A DNA stretch of 64,000 nucleotides from Pseudoduganella buxea (GTDB lineage Bacteria > Pseudomonadota > Gammaproteobacteria > Burkholderiales > Burkholderiaceae_D), in the NCBI RefSeq assembly GCF_009720835.1, contig NZ_WNKZ01000014.1:18179-82178 (forward strand). Reading direction: 5' to 3'. The position numbers were made by a program, and so were the translations under genes. The first letter of the stretch is position 1, and the number at the start of each line of letters is the position of its first letter. The notes under the pieces were generated by a model that saw only the letters and a program-made list of their open reading frames with translations, searched no databases and was not told the DNA's origin. Positions 27,203 through 37,334 of this stretch are shown here, piece after piece.

Positions 27203-29302
27203 ATGCCTTCCCCCATGTTCCGCCCCCTGCCCCGCCGCAAGCTGGCCGCCGTGACGACCGCGCTGCCGGACGGCGGCCACGGTGCTCCCGCCATTGACCC
27301 TTACCTGTGGCTGGAAGACGTGATGGGCGAGGCACCGCTGGCGTGGGTGGCCGCGCAGAACGCGGTGGCGCTGGACGAGCTGCAAGGCAGGCCCGAGTAT
27401 GCACCCCTGCGCGAACGGCTGGGCACCATCCTCGATTCGAACGAACGCATTCCGCACGTGCGCAGGCATGGGGCGTACTACTATAACTTCTGGCGCGACG
27501 CCAACCACGTGCGCGGCATCTGGCGCCGCACCACCTTGGCCAGCTACGCCTTGCCCGAACCGCAATGGGACACTGTGCTGGACCTCGATGCGCTGGCGGC
27601 CGACGAAGGCGAAAACTGGGTCTGGCATGGCGTTACGTCGTTGTATCCTGCGGGCGAACGCTGCCTGGTGTCGCTGTCGCGCGGGGGCGGCGACGCGGCC
27701 GTCGTGCGCGAATTCGACGTATCGTCGCGGTGCTTTGTCGACGACGGGTTCCAGTTGGCCGAAGCGAAAAGCGACGTGGCGTGGATCGATGCCGACACGA
27801 TTTTCGTGTCGACCGACTTCGGCCCCGGCTCGCTGACGACGTCCGGCTACCCCCGTATCGTCAAGGAATGGCGGCGCGGCACCCCGCTGGCCGCCGCCCG
27901 CACCGTGTTCGAGGCCGCGACGGACGACCTGGGCGTGGGCGCCTGGAAGGACTTCACCCCTGGCCACACGCACCAGTTCATCTCGCGCCAGATCGGCTTC
28001 TACAGCAGCGAACTGTTCCTGCGCGACGGCAACGGCCTGACCCGCATCGACAAGCCGCTGGACGCCAACGCCTTCACGGTGCGCGACCAGCTCGTCATCG
28101 AACTGCGCTCGGACTGGACGGTTGGCGACAGCACCTATCCGCAGGGCGCCCTGCTCGCCACCGGCCTGCAGGCCTTCCTGGACGGCACGCGCCGCTTCGA
28201 CGTGCTGTTCGCGCCGACGGCGACGTCCTCGCTGGACGGCGTGGCGGCCACCCGCTCGGCCCTGCTGCTCAACGTGCTGGACAATGTAAAGAACCGTCTC
28301 GTCGAGCTGTCGCACGTGGACGGCGCCTGGCAGCGGCGCGACGTCGACGCCCCCGCCTTCGGCACGCTGGAAGTGTCGGCCCTGGACGAGATCGAATCGA
28401 GCCAGTACTTTTTGACCGTGACGGATTTCCTCCACCCCACCACCCTGTACCTGGCCGAAGCGGGCACGGATGCGCGCGCGCCCCTGAAATCGCTGCCCGG
28501 CTTCTTCGACGCGGCCCCGTACCAGGTAACGCAGTACCACGCCACGTCGCCCGACGGCACCCGGGTACCGTATTTCGTCGTCATGGGCGCCGATGCCAAG
28601 CTGGACGGCAGCAATCCCACCGTGCTGTACGGCTATGGCGGCTTCGAGATTTCGCTGAAGCCCTTCTACAGCGGCGTGACGGGGGCGGCGTGGCTGGGCC
28701 AGGGCGGCGTGTATGTGCTGGCCAATATCCGCGGCGGCGGCGAATTCGGGCCGCGCTGGCACCAGGCGGCCCTGCAGCAGCACCGCCAGCGCGCGTTCGA
28801 CGACTTCATCGCCGTGGCCGAGGACCTGGGCCGGCGCGGCATCACGAGCCCGCGTCACCTGGGCATCATGGGCGGCAGCAACGGCGGCCTGCTGGTGGGC
28901 GCCGCGCTGACGCAGCGCCCGGAACTGTTCAACGCCGTCGTCTGCCAGGTGCCGCTGCTGGACATGCGCCGCTACCACCGTTTGCTGGCCGGTGCGTCAT
29001 GGATGGGCGAGTACGGCGATCCGGACGACGCGGCCGCGTGGGACCATATCGCCCGCTATTCGCCCTACCACAACGTGTCGGCGGACCGGCGCTACCCGCG
29101 CGTGCTGTTTACCACGTCGACCCGCGACGACCGCGTCCACCCAGGCCACGCCCGCAAGATGGTGGCGCGCATGCGCGAGCAGGGCCACGACGTGCTGTAC
29201 TGGGAAAACACGGAAGGCGGCCATGCCGGCGCCGCCAACAATGCCCAGCAGGCGCAGATGTGGGCGCTGACGTACACCTTCCTGCTCAACCAGCTGCGCT
29301 AG
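27203..29302 (+). CDS. Prolyl oligopeptidase family serine peptidase (S9A)
   Basis: The 699-residue protein has a seven-bladed propeller (about residues 60-400) and an alpha/beta-hydrolase catalytic domain. The triad is visible: GGSNGGLLV (Ser), STRDDRVHPGHA (Asp) and EGGHAGA (His). The N-terminal IDPYLWLEDVMGEAPLAWV is diagnostic for S9A. These enzymes cleave short peptides after proline in the cytosol or periplasm; no signal peptide is visible here. GGAG seven bases upstream supports the ATG at 27203 over the open-frame start at 27176. A palindromic repeat follows the stop directly. Confidence 0.92.
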   Translation: MPSPMFRPLPRRKLAAVTTALPDGGHGAPAIDPYLWLEDVMGEAPLAWVAAQNAVALDELQGRPEYAPLRERLGTILDSNERIPHVRRHGAYYYNFWRDANHVRGIWRRTTLASYALPEPQWDTVLDLDALAADEGENWVWHGVTSLYPAGERCLVSLSRGGGDAAVVREFDVSSRCFVDDGFQLAEAKSDVAWIDADTIFVSTDFGPGSLTTSGYPRIVKEWRRGTPLAAARTVFEAATDDLGVGAWKDFTPGHTHQFISRQIGFYSSELFLRDGNGLTRIDKPLDANAFTVRDQLVIELRSDWTVGDSTYPQGALLATGLQAFLDGTRRFDVLFAPTATSSLDGVAATRSALLLNVLDNVKNRLVELSHVDGAWQRRDVDAPAFGTLEVSALDEIESSQYFLTVTDFLHPTTLYLAEAGTDARAPLKSLPGFFDAAPYQVTQYHATSPDGTRVPYFVVMGADAKLDGSNPTVLYGYGGFEISLKPFYSGVTGAAWLGQGGVYVLANIRGGGEFGPRWHQAALQQHRQRAFDDFIAVAEDLGRRGITSPRHLGIMGGSNGGLLVGAALTQRPELFNAVVCQVPLLDMRRYHRLLAGASWMGEYGDPDDAAAWDHIARYSPYHNVSADRRYPRVLFTTSTRDDRVHPGHARKMVARMREQGHDVLYWENTEGGHAGAANNAQQAQMWALTYTFLLNQLR

Positions 29303-29309
29303 CGGCAAC

Positions 29310-29350
29310 ATTGCCGAAAAAATGGGGACAGACCCCATTTTTTCGGCAAT
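29310..29350. repeat. Dispersed palindromic repeat, locus 2
   Basis: The two 18-base arms are perfect inverted repeats: the left arm (29310-29327) begins ATTGCCGAAAAAATGGGG, the loop is ACAGA, and the right arm is 29333-29350. It starts eight bases after the prolyl oligopeptidase stop. The A/T-rich stem with a T run suggests it can also terminate transcription in both directions. It shares the GGGGACAGACCCC core with the loci near 9.77 kb and 37.26 kb. Confidence 0.85.
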
Positions 29351-29509
29351 ACCGCAATCGTGCGCACCGTCGTCCTGCTCTGCAGTATGCTGTTCGATGT
29401 TTCCAAGTGGCATTGCATTTAAGATACAATTTCTCCCGCCATCCGGTGAATTTGCTTGACTCGCGCCCGCACAGGCGTATCTTTTACTGCAACTAAACAA
29501 GAAGAACAA

Positions 29510-31453
29510 TTGCAACATCCCCTGGATGACGCCCCCGTGCATACGCCCAAAGTGCTTCTTGTAAATGACGATCCGGCCAGCCTGCTGGCGCTGGAAAGCA
29601 TGCTGACCGGTGACGCCGGCCGGCTTGGCTACGAGCTGGTCAAGGCCAGTTCGGGCGCGGCCGCCCTGCGCCACGTGCTCCGGCACGATTTCGCCGTCAT
29701 CCTGCTCGATATCGACATGCCCGACATGGACGGCTTCGACGCCGCCGCCGCCATCCACTCCCACCCTCGCAGCGGCGCCGTACCCATCATCTTCGTAACG
29801 GCCCATTACGGCGACGAGCTGCACCGGCTGCGTGCCTATCAGCAAGGCGCCGTCGATTACCTGTTCACTCCCTTGATTCCCCAGGTGGTCCAGGCCAAGG
29901 TGGCCGTCTTCGTCGAGCTGTCGAAGAAGACCATCCAGCTGCGAGAACAGGCCGAGGCGCTGCAGCGGCTGAACCAGGATCTGCAGGTGCAGCGCCTGCG
30001 CGACCTGGAACAGGCCAACCGCGAGCTGGAACTGGAGGTGGCCGAACGCAAGGGCGCCGAGCTGCGCGCCCACGAGCTGTCGATCCGCGACGTGCTGACG
30101 GGCCTCGTCAACCGCCGCTCGCTGATCGAGCACCTGGAACACGCCGTCGCCTCGGCCGACCGGCGCCACAGCGAATTCGCCCTGCTGTTCCTCGACCTGG
30201 ACAAGTTCAAGCAGATCAACGACAGCTTCGGCCACGACGTCGGCGACGAGCTGCTGCGCCAGGTGGCGGCGCGGCTGTCGGCTGCCGTGCGCGCGGCCGA
30301 CGTGGTGGCGCGCCTGGGCGGCGACGAATTCGTCGTCCTGATCGAAAGCAAGGATTCGGCTGGCAACGCGGCCCGGGTGGCGCGCAAGATCGCCAGCGCC
30401 CACGCCCGGCCGTTCGCCATCGCGTCGCACCGCATCCACACGTCGACCAGCATCGGCATCGCCATCTACCCACAGGACGGCGGCAACGCCAGGGCGCTGA
30501 TGAAAAGCGCCGACCTGGCCATGTACCAGGCCAAGGCCGAACGGGGCAAGTCCGGCAGCCAGGGCGCGCAGATCCGTTTCTTCCACGCCGAGATGAACGC
30601 GCGGGAGCAGGAACGCGAACAGTGGACGACAGAGCTGCGCCACGCCCTGATCGGCGGCCAGTTGTCCCTGCTGTACCAGCCCGTGCTGGACCTGGCGGAC
30701 GAGCGTGTGCGCGCCGTCGAGGCCCAGGTGGTGTGGCGCCATCCCCGCCTGGGGCCGATCGACGCGGCCAGCTTCGTGCCGGGCGTGCAGGACCGCGGCC
30801 TGCTCGAACGCATGGACGCCTGGACTATCGCCAATGCCTGCGCCCAGGCAGCGCAGTGGCGCGCCGGCAGCTCGCCGCTTGCCACCGCCAGTGTGGCGCT
30901 GAACCTGGCCACGCCGGCGCTGGGCGCGGACCTGCCGCCACGCCTGCTGGCCGAAATGCGCAAGCACCACCTGCCACCGGGCAGCATCACCCTGGAGCTG
31001 GACGAAGCGCTGCTGGCGGCCAGCCCCCAGGGCATCGAACCGCTGCTGCGCCAGTTGCAGGCCGGCGGGGTACTGCTGGCACTGGATAATTTCGGCCATG
31101 CCGGCAGCTCGCTGGCGGCCTGCAAGAAGCTGGGCCTGGACATCCTGAAAATCGACCGCCGCTTCGTGCGCAATATCGGCGACAATGCCGGCGGCACGGA
31201 CCTGGTGGCCGCTATCGTCCACCTGGCCCGGGCCATCGCGGCGCGGGTCTGCGCCATCGGCGTGGACCGGCCCGACCAGCTGGCCGTGCTGGCATCGCTG
31301 GGCTGCGACCACTATCAGGGCCAGCTGTGCTGTGCGCCGCTGCCTGCCCCCCATTTGCTGGACAACCTTGCCGGACGAGCTGCCGACGCATCCGAACAAA
31401 CTGCTGCAAACGCCGGCGTCCACCGCGATGCCGGCGCACACCTACCTGAGTGA
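29510..31453 (+). CDS. Response regulator with GGDEF and degenerate EAL domains
   Basis: About 647 residues. The receiver domain (VLLVNDDPASLLAL, LLDIDMPDMDG, phospho-Asp near residue 67) is followed by a coiled coil (QLREQAEALQRLNQDLQVQR) and an apparently active GGDEF domain (DVLTGLVNRRSL, LFLDLDKFKQINDSFGHDVG, RLGGDEFVVL). The EAL part has lost key residues: EAQ for EAL, ALNLATP, LDNFGHAGS, and IGVDRP where AEGVE is expected. It is predicted to synthesise, not degrade, c-di-GMP. No ATG is available; TTG at 29510, GTG at 29537 and TTG at 29456 are candidates. It is first in a three-gene signalling operon. Confidence 0.85.
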   Translation: MQHPLDDAPVHTPKVLLVNDDPASLLALESMLTGDAGRLGYELVKASSGAAALRHVLRHDFAVILLDIDMPDMDGFDAAAAIHSHPRSGAVPIIFVTAHYGDELHRLRAYQQGAVDYLFTPLIPQVVQAKVAVFVELSKKTIQLREQAEALQRLNQDLQVQRLRDLEQANRELELEVAERKGAELRAHELSIRDVLTGLVNRRSLIEHLEHAVASADRRHSEFALLFLDLDKFKQINDSFGHDVGDELLRQVAARLSAAVRAADVVARLGGDEFVVLIESKDSAGNAARVARKIASAHARPFAIASHRIHTSTSIGIAIYPQDGGNARALMKSADLAMYQAKAERGKSGSQGAQIRFFHAEMNAREQEREQWTTELRHALIGGQLSLLYQPVLDLADERVRAVEAQVVWRHPRLGPIDAASFVPGVQDRGLLERMDAWTIANACAQAAQWRAGSSPLATASVALNLATPALGADLPPRLLAEMRKHHLPPGSITLELDEALLAASPQGIEPLLRQLQAGGVLLALDNFGHAGSSLAACKKLGLDILKIDRRFVRNIGDNAGGTDLVAAIVHLARAIAARVCAIGVDRPDQLAVLASLGCDHYQGQLCCAPLPAPHLLDNLAGRAADASEQTAANAGVHRDAGAHLPE

Positions 31454-31467
31454 ATGAGGAACCGTCA

Positions 31468-34400
31468 ATGAACGACATGACCGAACTGCCGGAAGAACTG
31501 GACCTGAAACTGATCCTGTCCACCCTGATGGCGTTGAAAAAAGGCGATTTCTCGGCGCGCATGCCGTCCGACTGGACCGGCGTGTCGGGCAAGATCGCCG
31601 ATACCCTGAACGACATCATCGAAACGAATGAACGCATCGTCCGCTCGGTCACGGAAACGAGCCGCGTCGTGGGCCGCGAAGGCCGCCTGACGCAACGCGC
31701 GCCGGTGACGAACGTATCCGGCGGCTGGGCCACCATCATCAGCGCCGTCAACACGCTGATCGACGACCTGGTGCGCCCCACCACGGAAATGGCGCGCGTC
31801 ATCGGCGCCGTGGCCAAGGGCGACCTGTCGCAGACGATGGCGCTGGAAGTGGACGGTCATCCGCTGAAGGGCCAGTACCTGCGCGCGGCCACCACGGCCA
31901 ACACGATGGTCGAGCAGCTGCTGTCGTTCTCGTCGGAAGTGACGCGGGTGGCCCGCGAAGTGGGTACCGAAGGCAAGCTCGGTGGCCAGGCCCAGGTCAA
32001 GGGCGTGGCCGGCACGTGGAAGGACTTGACGGACTCGGTCAACTCGATGGCGGGTAACCTCACGTCCCAGGTGCGTAACATCGCCGAGGTGACGACCGCC
32101 GTGGCAAACGGCGACCTGTCGAAGAAGATCACGGTGGACGTGCGCGGCGAGATCCTGCAGCTGAAGGACACCATCAACGTCATGGTGGACCAGCTGCGCT
32201 CCTTCGCGTCGGAAGTGACGCGGGTGGCGCGCGAGGTGGGTACCGAGGGCAAGCTCGGTGGCCAGGCCTATGTGCCGGGCGTGGGCGGTACGTGGAAGGA
32301 CCTGACGGACAACGTCAACTTCATGGCGTCGAACCTGACGGGCCAGGTGCGAAACATCGCGGCCGTGACGACGGCCGTGGCCAACGGCGACCTGTCGAAG
32401 AAGATCACGGTGGACGTCAAGGGCGAGATTCTCGAACTGAAGAACACCATCAACGTGATGGTGGACCAGCTGTCTTCGTTCGCCTCGGAGGTGACGCGCG
32501 TGGCGCGCGAGGTGGGCACGGAAGGCAAGCTCGGTGGCCAGGCCCAGGTCAAGGGCGTGGCCGGCACGTGGAAGGACTTGACCGACTCGGTCAACTCGAT
32601 GGCCGGCAACCTGACGGGCCAGGTGCGTAACATCGCAGACGTGACCACGGCCGTGGCGAACGGCGACTTGTCGAAGAAGATCACGGTCGACGTGAAAGGC
32701 GAGATTCTCGAGCTGAAGAACACCATCAACGTGATGGTCGACCAGCTGAACTCCTTCGCTTCGGAAGTGACGCGGGTGGCGCGCGAGGTGGGTACGGAAG
32801 GCAAGCTGGGTGGCCAGGCCAACGTGCCGGGCGTGGCCGGTACGTGGAAGGACTTGACGGAAAACGTCAACCAGCTGGCCGGCAACCTGACGGGCCAGGT
32901 GCGCAACATCGCCGAGGTGACGACCGCCGTGGCCAACGGCGACCTGTCGAAGAAGATCACGGTCGACGTCAAGGGCGAGATTCTCGAGCTGAAGAACACC
33001 ATCAACGTGATGGTCGACCAGCTGTCCTCGTTCGCCTCGGAAGTGACGCGCGTGGCGCGCGAAGTGGGTACCGAAGGCAAGCTGGGTGGCCAGGCCTATG
33101 TGCCGGGCGTGGGCGGCACGTGGAAGGACTTGACGGACAATGTCAACTTCATGGCGTCGAACCTGACGGGCCAGGTGCGAAACATCGCGGCCGTGACGAC
33201 CGCCGTGGCGCGGGGCGACCTGTCGAAGAAGATCACGGTGGACGTGAAAGGCGAGATTCTCGAGCTGAAGGACACCATCAACGTGATGGTCGACCAGTTG
33301 TCCTCGTTCGCGTCGGAAGTGACGCGAGTGGCACGCGAGGTGGGTACGGAAGGTAAATTGGGCGGCCAGGCCAACGTGCCTGGCGTGGCGGGCACGTGGA
33401 AGGACTTGACGGAGAACGTCAACCAGCTGGCGGCCAACCTGACCAACCAGATGCGAGCCATCGGCGAAGTGGCGACGGCGGTGACGCGGGGCGACCTGTC
33501 CCGTTCGATCCAGGTCGAGGCGCGCGGCGAGGTGTCCTACCTGAAGGACAACATCAACGAGATGATCCGCAACCTGAAGGAAACCACGCAGAAGAACGCG
33601 CAGCAGGATTGGCTCAAGACCAACCTGGCGCGCTTCACCCGCCTGCTGCAGGGCCAGCGCGACCTGCAGGCCGTGACGAAACTGATCCTGTCCGAGCTGG
33701 CACCGCTGGTGTCGGCCCACCACGGCGTGTTCTACATGATGGACTCGCAGCTGGACGACGCGCGCCTGCGCATGATCGCCAGCTACGGCTACCGCTCGAA
33801 CCGCAAGCTGCCCACCTCCTTCCTGCCGGGCGAAGGCCTGGTGGGCCAGTGCGCGCTGGAGAAGGTGCGCATCTGGCTGACCGACGTGCCACGCGACTAC
33901 ATCGTCGTCTCGTCCGGCCTGGGCGCGGCGCCTCCGACGAATATCGTCGTGCTGCCGATCCTGTTCGAGCAGCAGGTCAAAGCCGTGATCGAGATTGCGT
34001 CGCTGGACCGCTTTACGGAAACCCACCTGTCCTTCCTGGACCAGCTGATGGAATCGATCGGCGTGGTCCTGAACACGATCGAGGCGAACAGCCGCACCGA
34101 GTCGCTGCTGACGCAGTCGCAGTCGCTGGCGCAGGAACTGCAGCAGACCAACCAGGAGCTGGCCGAGAAGGCGCGCCTGCTGTCCGAGCAGAACATCGAG
34201 GTGGAGCGCAAGAACCGCGAGGTGGAACAGGCCAAGCTGGCGCTGGAGGAAAAGGCCACGCAGCTGGCCCTGTCGTCGAAATACAAGTCCGAGTTCCTGG
34301 CCAATATGTCGCACGAGCTGCGCACGCCGCTGAACTCCCTGCTGATCCTGGCGCAGCAGCTGGGCGACAACCCGGAAGGCAACCTGTCGTCGAAACAGGT

Positions 34401-36348
34401 GGAATTCGCCAAGACCATCCACGGCTCCGGCTCCGACCTGCTGACCCTCATCAACGACATCCTCGACCTGTCGAAGATCGAATCGGGCACCGTCACCCTG
34501 GACGTATCCGAATACCGCTTCGGCAACCTGCGCAATTACGTTGACCGCACCTTCCGCCACATGGCCGAGGCCAAGCACCTGGGCTTCACGGTGTCGCTGG
34601 CCGACAGCCTGCCGCAGTCCCTGATGACGGATACGACGCGCCTGCAGCAGGTGCTGAAAAACCTGCTGTCGAATGCCTTCAAGTTCACCTCCCACGGCCA
34701 GGTCTCGCTGGAGATCGGCGTCGTCGGTGGCGGCTGGAGCGCGGACAATCCGAACCTGGCCAATGCCGACGCCGTGCTGGCCTTCTCCGTGTCCGACACG
34801 GGGGTCGGTATCGCCTCGGACAAGCTGCAGCTGATCTTCGAGGCCTTCCAGCAGGCCGACGGCTCGACCGCCCGCAAGTACGGCGGCACGGGCCTGGGCC
34901 TGTCGATCTCGCGCGAGCTGGCACGCCTGCTGGGCGGCGAGATCCGGGTCGAATCGACCGTGGGCAGCGGCTCCACCTTCACCCTGTTCCTGCCGTACAA
35001 CCGGGCCGGCTTCGTCAACTACGAGCAGCCCCGCCCTGCCCCGCAGCGCCTGGCGCCGCAGCCGCCGAAAGTCATCTACAGCCAGCCCATCACGGACGTG
35101 CAGATCCACGAGCGCACGCCGGAGGAAGGCGAGAGCTACAGCTCCACCATCGACGACCGGGGCCTGACGGCGCCGGGCGACCCGTCCGTGCTGATCATCG
35201 AGGACGACGAACGCTTCGCCAAAATCGTGCTGGACTTCGCCCGCGAGAAGAACTTCAAGGGCATCGTCATCCACCAGGGCGATTCGGCCCTGTCGCTGGC
35301 GCGCGACTACCTGCCGTCGGCGATCCTGCTGGACCTGGATTTGCCGGACATCGACGGCTTCACGGTGCTGGACCGCCTGAAGCGCGACCCCAGCACGCGC
35401 CACATTCCCGTGCACGTGATGTCGGCCTCGCGCGAGCGCGAACGCGCCCTGCGCAGCGGCGCCATTTCGTTCATGAACAAGCCGGTCGACAAGGAAGCGC
35501 TGCAGGAGCAGTTCACGCGCATCCAGAAGTTCCTGATGGGCGGCAAGCGCAGCCTGCTGATCGTCGACGACGAACAGAACCAGCGCGATTCCATCGTCGC
35601 CCTGATCGGCGAGACGGACGTCGACATACAGGCCGTCGGCACCGGCGAGGAAGCGCTGGCGGCACTGCGCACCAGCCACTTCGACTGCATGGTGCTGGAC
35701 CTGACCCTGCCTGACATCTCCGGCTTCGAACTGCTCGACATCATCGGCAAGGACATCAAGCTGCGCGACCTGCCCGTGGTGATCAACACGGCCAAGGAAC
35801 TGAATAAGAAGGAAGTGGCGAAACTGAAGCGCTACGCCAAGACCATCGTCATCAAGGATGCCCGCTCGCCGGAGCGGCTGCTGGACGAAACGGCGCTGTT
35901 CCTGCACCGCTCGCAGGCCAACCTGCCGGAAGCGCAGCGGCGCATGCTGGAACAGGTGCACGCGGCCGATTCCGGCCTGGCCGGGCGCAAGGTACTGATC
36001 GTCGACGACGACCTGCGCAATATCTTCGCCCTGTCCTCGCTGCTGGAACGCCAGCAGATGCACGTCTCGTTTGCCGAGAACGGCCGTGACGGCATCGAGG
36101 TGCTGGAACGCGATCCCACCATCGAGATCGTCCTGATGGACATCATGATGCCGGAGATGGACGGCTACGACACGATGCGGGCGATCCGCCGCATCCCGAA
36201 ATTCCGTTCGCTGCCCATCATTACCCTGACGGCGAAGGCGATGAAGGGCGACCGCGACAAGTGTATCGCCGCGGGCGCTTCCGATTACATCACCAAACCG
36301 GTGGACGTGGCCCAGCTGCTGTCGCTGATGCGCGTCTGGCTGCATTGA
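31468..36348 (+). CDS. Soluble hybrid histidine kinase with a HAMP-repeat array, GAF and three receivers
   Basis: A 1,626-residue protein with no transmembrane helix or signal. After one divergent HAMP-like unit there are six near-identical 92-residue HAMP units (about 155-707). These are followed by a GAF domain (~724-870), a coiled coil, a kinase core (NMSHELRTP, His ~949; [15 protein letters not shown]) and three receivers ([12 protein letters not shown] ~1289, [12 protein letters not shown] ~1411, [12 protein letters not shown] ~1557). The layout recalls fungal group III kinases (Nik1/Os-1), where HAMP arrays sense osmotic stress from the cytosol. GAGGAA seven bases upstream fixes the start at 31468. 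It lies 14 bases after the GGDEF gene and 11 before the CheR-like gene. Confidence 0.92.
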   Translation: MNDMTELPEELDLKLILSTLMALKKGDFSARMPSDWTGVSGKIADTLNDIIETNERIVRSVTETSRVVGREGRLTQRAPVTNVSGGWATIISAVNTLIDDLVRPTTEMARVIGAVAKGDLSQTMALEVDGHPLKGQYLRAATTANTMVEQLLSFSSEVTRVAREVGTEGKLGGQAQVKGVAGTWKDLTDSVNSMAGNLTSQVRNIAEVTTAVANGDLSKKITVDVRGEILQLKDTINVMVDQLRSFASEVTRVAREVGTEGKLGGQAYVPGVGGTWKDLTDNVNFMASNLTGQVRNIAAVTTAVANGDLSKKITVDVKGEILELKNTINVMVDQLSSFASEVTRVAREVGTEGKLGGQAQVKGVAGTWKDLTDSVNSMAGNLTGQVRNIADVTTAVANGDLSKKITVDVKGEILELKNTINVMVDQLNSFASEVTRVAREVGTEGKLGGQANVPGVAGTWKDLTENVNQLAGNLTGQVRNIAEVTTAVANGDLSKKITVDVKGEILELKNTINVMVDQLSSFASEVTRVAREVGTEGKLGGQAYVPGVGGTWKDLTDNVNFMASNLTGQVRNIAAVTTAVARGDLSKKITVDVKGEILELKDTINVMVDQLSSFASEVTRVAREVGTEGKLGGQANVPGVAGTWKDLTENVNQLAANLTNQMRAIGEVATAVTRGDLSRSIQVEARGEVSYLKDNINEMIRNLKETTQKNAQQDWLKTNLARFTRLLQGQRDLQAVTKLILSELAPLVSAHHGVFYMMDSQLDDARLRMIASYGYRSNRKLPTSFLPGEGLVGQCALEKVRIWLTDVPRDYIVVSSGLGAAPPTNIVVLPILFEQQVKAVIEIASLDRFTETHLSFLDQLMESIGVVLNTIEANSRTESLLTQSQSLAQELQQTNQELAEKARLLSEQNIEVERKNREVEQAKLALEEKATQLALSSKYKSEFLANMSHELRTPLNSLLILAQQLGDNPEGNLSSKQVEFAKTIHGSGSDLLTLINDILDLSKIESGTVTLDVSEYRFGNLRNYVDRTFRHMAEAKHLGFTVSLADSLPQSLMTDTTRLQQVLKNLLSNAFKFTSHGQVSLEIGVVGGGWSADNPNLANADAVLAFSVSDTGVGIASDKLQLIFEAFQQADGSTARKYGGTGLGLSISRELARLLGGEIRVESTVGSGSTFTLFLPYNRAGFVNYEQPRPAPQRLAPQPPKVIYSQPITDVQIHERTPEEGESYSSTIDDRGLTAPGDPSVLIIEDDERFAKIVLDFAREKNFKGIVIHQGDSALSLARDYLPSAILLDLDLPDIDGFTVLDRLKRDPSTRHIPVHVMSASRERERALRSGAISFMNKPVDKEALQEQFTRIQKFLMGGKRSLLIVDDEQNQRDSIVALIGETDVDIQAVGTGEEALAALRTSHFDCMVLDLTLPDISGFELLDIIGKDIKLRDLPVVINTAKELNKKEVAKLKRYAKTIVIKDARSPERLLDETALFLHRSQANLPEAQRRMLEQVHAADSGLAGRKVLIVDDDLRNIFALSSLLERQQMHVSFAENGRDGIEVLERDPTIEIVLMDIMMPEMDGYDTMRAIRRIPKFRSLPIITLTAKAMKGDRDKCIAAGASDYITKPVDVAQLLSLMRVWLH
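31933..33588 (+). repeat. Six in-frame 276-bp repeats encoding HAMP units
   Basis: The repeat TCGGAAGTGACGCGNGTGGC recurs at 31933, 32209, 32485, 32761, 33037 and 33313, exactly 276 bases apart each time. The units differ mainly at one hypervariable segment (QVKGVAG, YVPGVGG or NVPGVAG) and at silent positions. Units 2 and 5, and 4 and 6, share variants. The high identity implies recent duplication or gene conversion, and copy-number change by recombination is likely. Confidence 0.95.
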
Positions 36349-36359
36349 GCGGCGCCGCG

Positions 36360-37226
36360 ATGGGTTCGGCCATGATGCGGGCCACGCCGGACGAGCCGGC
36401 GCCGTCCGGCGTGCCGGCCGTCGAGGAACTCGAGCTGGAGCTGCTGCTGGAAGCCCTGGTGCAGCGCTTCGGCTTCGACTTCCGCACCCACGACCGCGCC
36501 CCGTTGAAGCGCAAGCTGTTCGCGCTGATGCAGCGGCGCGGCCTGCGCACCCTGTCGCAGTTGCAGGACCGGGTGCTGCATGACGTGGCGACATCGTCGG
36601 CGCTGCTGCGGGCACTGTCGGTGCCGGCGGCGCGCATGTTCGACGATCCGGCCGAGGCAAAAGAGCTGCTGCTGGTGGCCGAGCAGTGCCTGCCCGGCGC
36701 GCCCCTGCCCAAGGTCTGGCTGGCCGACTGCGCCGGGGCCGAGCAGGCCTGGACCGTGGCCGTGCTGCTGGCCGAGCGCCAGCTGCTGTGGCGCACTGAG
36801 ATCTATGCCACCGTGGCCAGCGACGAACTGCTCGACGAGGCCCGCAGCGCCGCGATCGCGCCGGAACGCCTGCAGGCCTGCCAGCGCGCCTACGAGCAGG
36901 CCGGCGGCAGCGGCGTGCTGGCCGACTATTTCGAGCTGGCGGACGGCGCCCTGGTGCCGAAGGCGCAGCTGCGCAGCCGCATCACGTGGGCCCAGTACAA
37001 CCTTGTCACGGATGCATCGTTCAACGAGTTCCAGCTGATCGTCTGCCGCCGCGCGCTGCCGGACTTCGGCCCGCTGCTGCGCCACCGCGTGATGCAGCTG
37101 TTCCACGACAGCCTGGCCGTCTTCGGCGTGCTGGGCATCGACCGCGAGCTGGACGAGCGGGAACGGCAGGCGGTGAATTACCAGCAACTCCTGACGCACC
37201 AGCCCTGGTACAAGCGTCTGGGCTGA
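36360..37226 (+). CDS. CheR-like methyltransferase homologue with degenerate active site
   Basis: The 288-residue protein follows the CheR plan: an N-terminal helical domain (LLLEALVQRFGFDFRTHDRA, LKRKLFALMQRRGL), then a methyltransferase-like domain with LADYFELADG, ITWAQYNLVTDASFNEFQLI and LRHRVMQLFHDSL. Residues that bind SAM or glutamate are altered: CATGEE is CAGAEQ, and CRNVLIYF is CRRALPDF. The FFRD segment reads MFDDPAEA. It is therefore probably a pseudoenzyme or has a changed substrate. It directly follows the HAMP-array kinase (11 bases), so it likely acts with it. The start at 36360 avoids overlap with the kinase. Confidence 0.8.
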   Translation: MGSAMMRATPDEPAPSGVPAVEELELELLLEALVQRFGFDFRTHDRAPLKRKLFALMQRRGLRTLSQLQDRVLHDVATSSALLRALSVPAARMFDDPAEAKELLLVAEQCLPGAPLPKVWLADCAGAEQAWTVAVLLAERQLLWRTEIYATVASDELLDEARSAAIAPERLQACQRAYEQAGGSGVLADYFELADGALVPKAQLRSRITWAQYNLVTDASFNEFQLIVCRRALPDFGPLLRHRVMQLFHDSLAVFGVLGIDRELDERERQAVNYQQLLTHQPWYKRLG

Positions 37227-37250
37227 GTTCGCGTCACTTCGGCCCGACTA

Positions 37251-37316
37251 TTGCCGGAAAAATGGGGTCTGTCCCCATTTTTCCGGCAACTTGCTTCGGA
37301 ACAGGGGACTGTCCCC
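37251..37316. repeat. Dispersed palindromic repeat, locus 3 (two units)
   Basis: Unit one has 17-base perfect arms, the left beginning TTGCCGGAAAAATGGGG (37251-37267), a TCTGT loop and the right arm at 37273-37289. The loop is the reverse complement of ACAGA at locus 2, so it is inserted in the opposite orientation. Unit two has GGGGAC-T-GTCCCC arms (37304-37316). It lies between the CheR-like stop and the convergent GST stop. Confidence 0.85.
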
Positions 37317-37334
37317 GGTTTTACGGTTGCCGCC

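Noticed and set aside
31933..33588. Regular repeats resembling a CRISPR array
   Set aside because: The repeats are 276 bases long, in frame and code for HAMP domains; there are no unique spacers or cas genes.
31465..36660. A very long open frame antisense to the hybrid kinase and CheR-like genes
   Set aside because: It mirrors the sense-strand HAMP repeats, is H/R/Q-rich without family motifs, and is explained by high GC third positions in the real gene.
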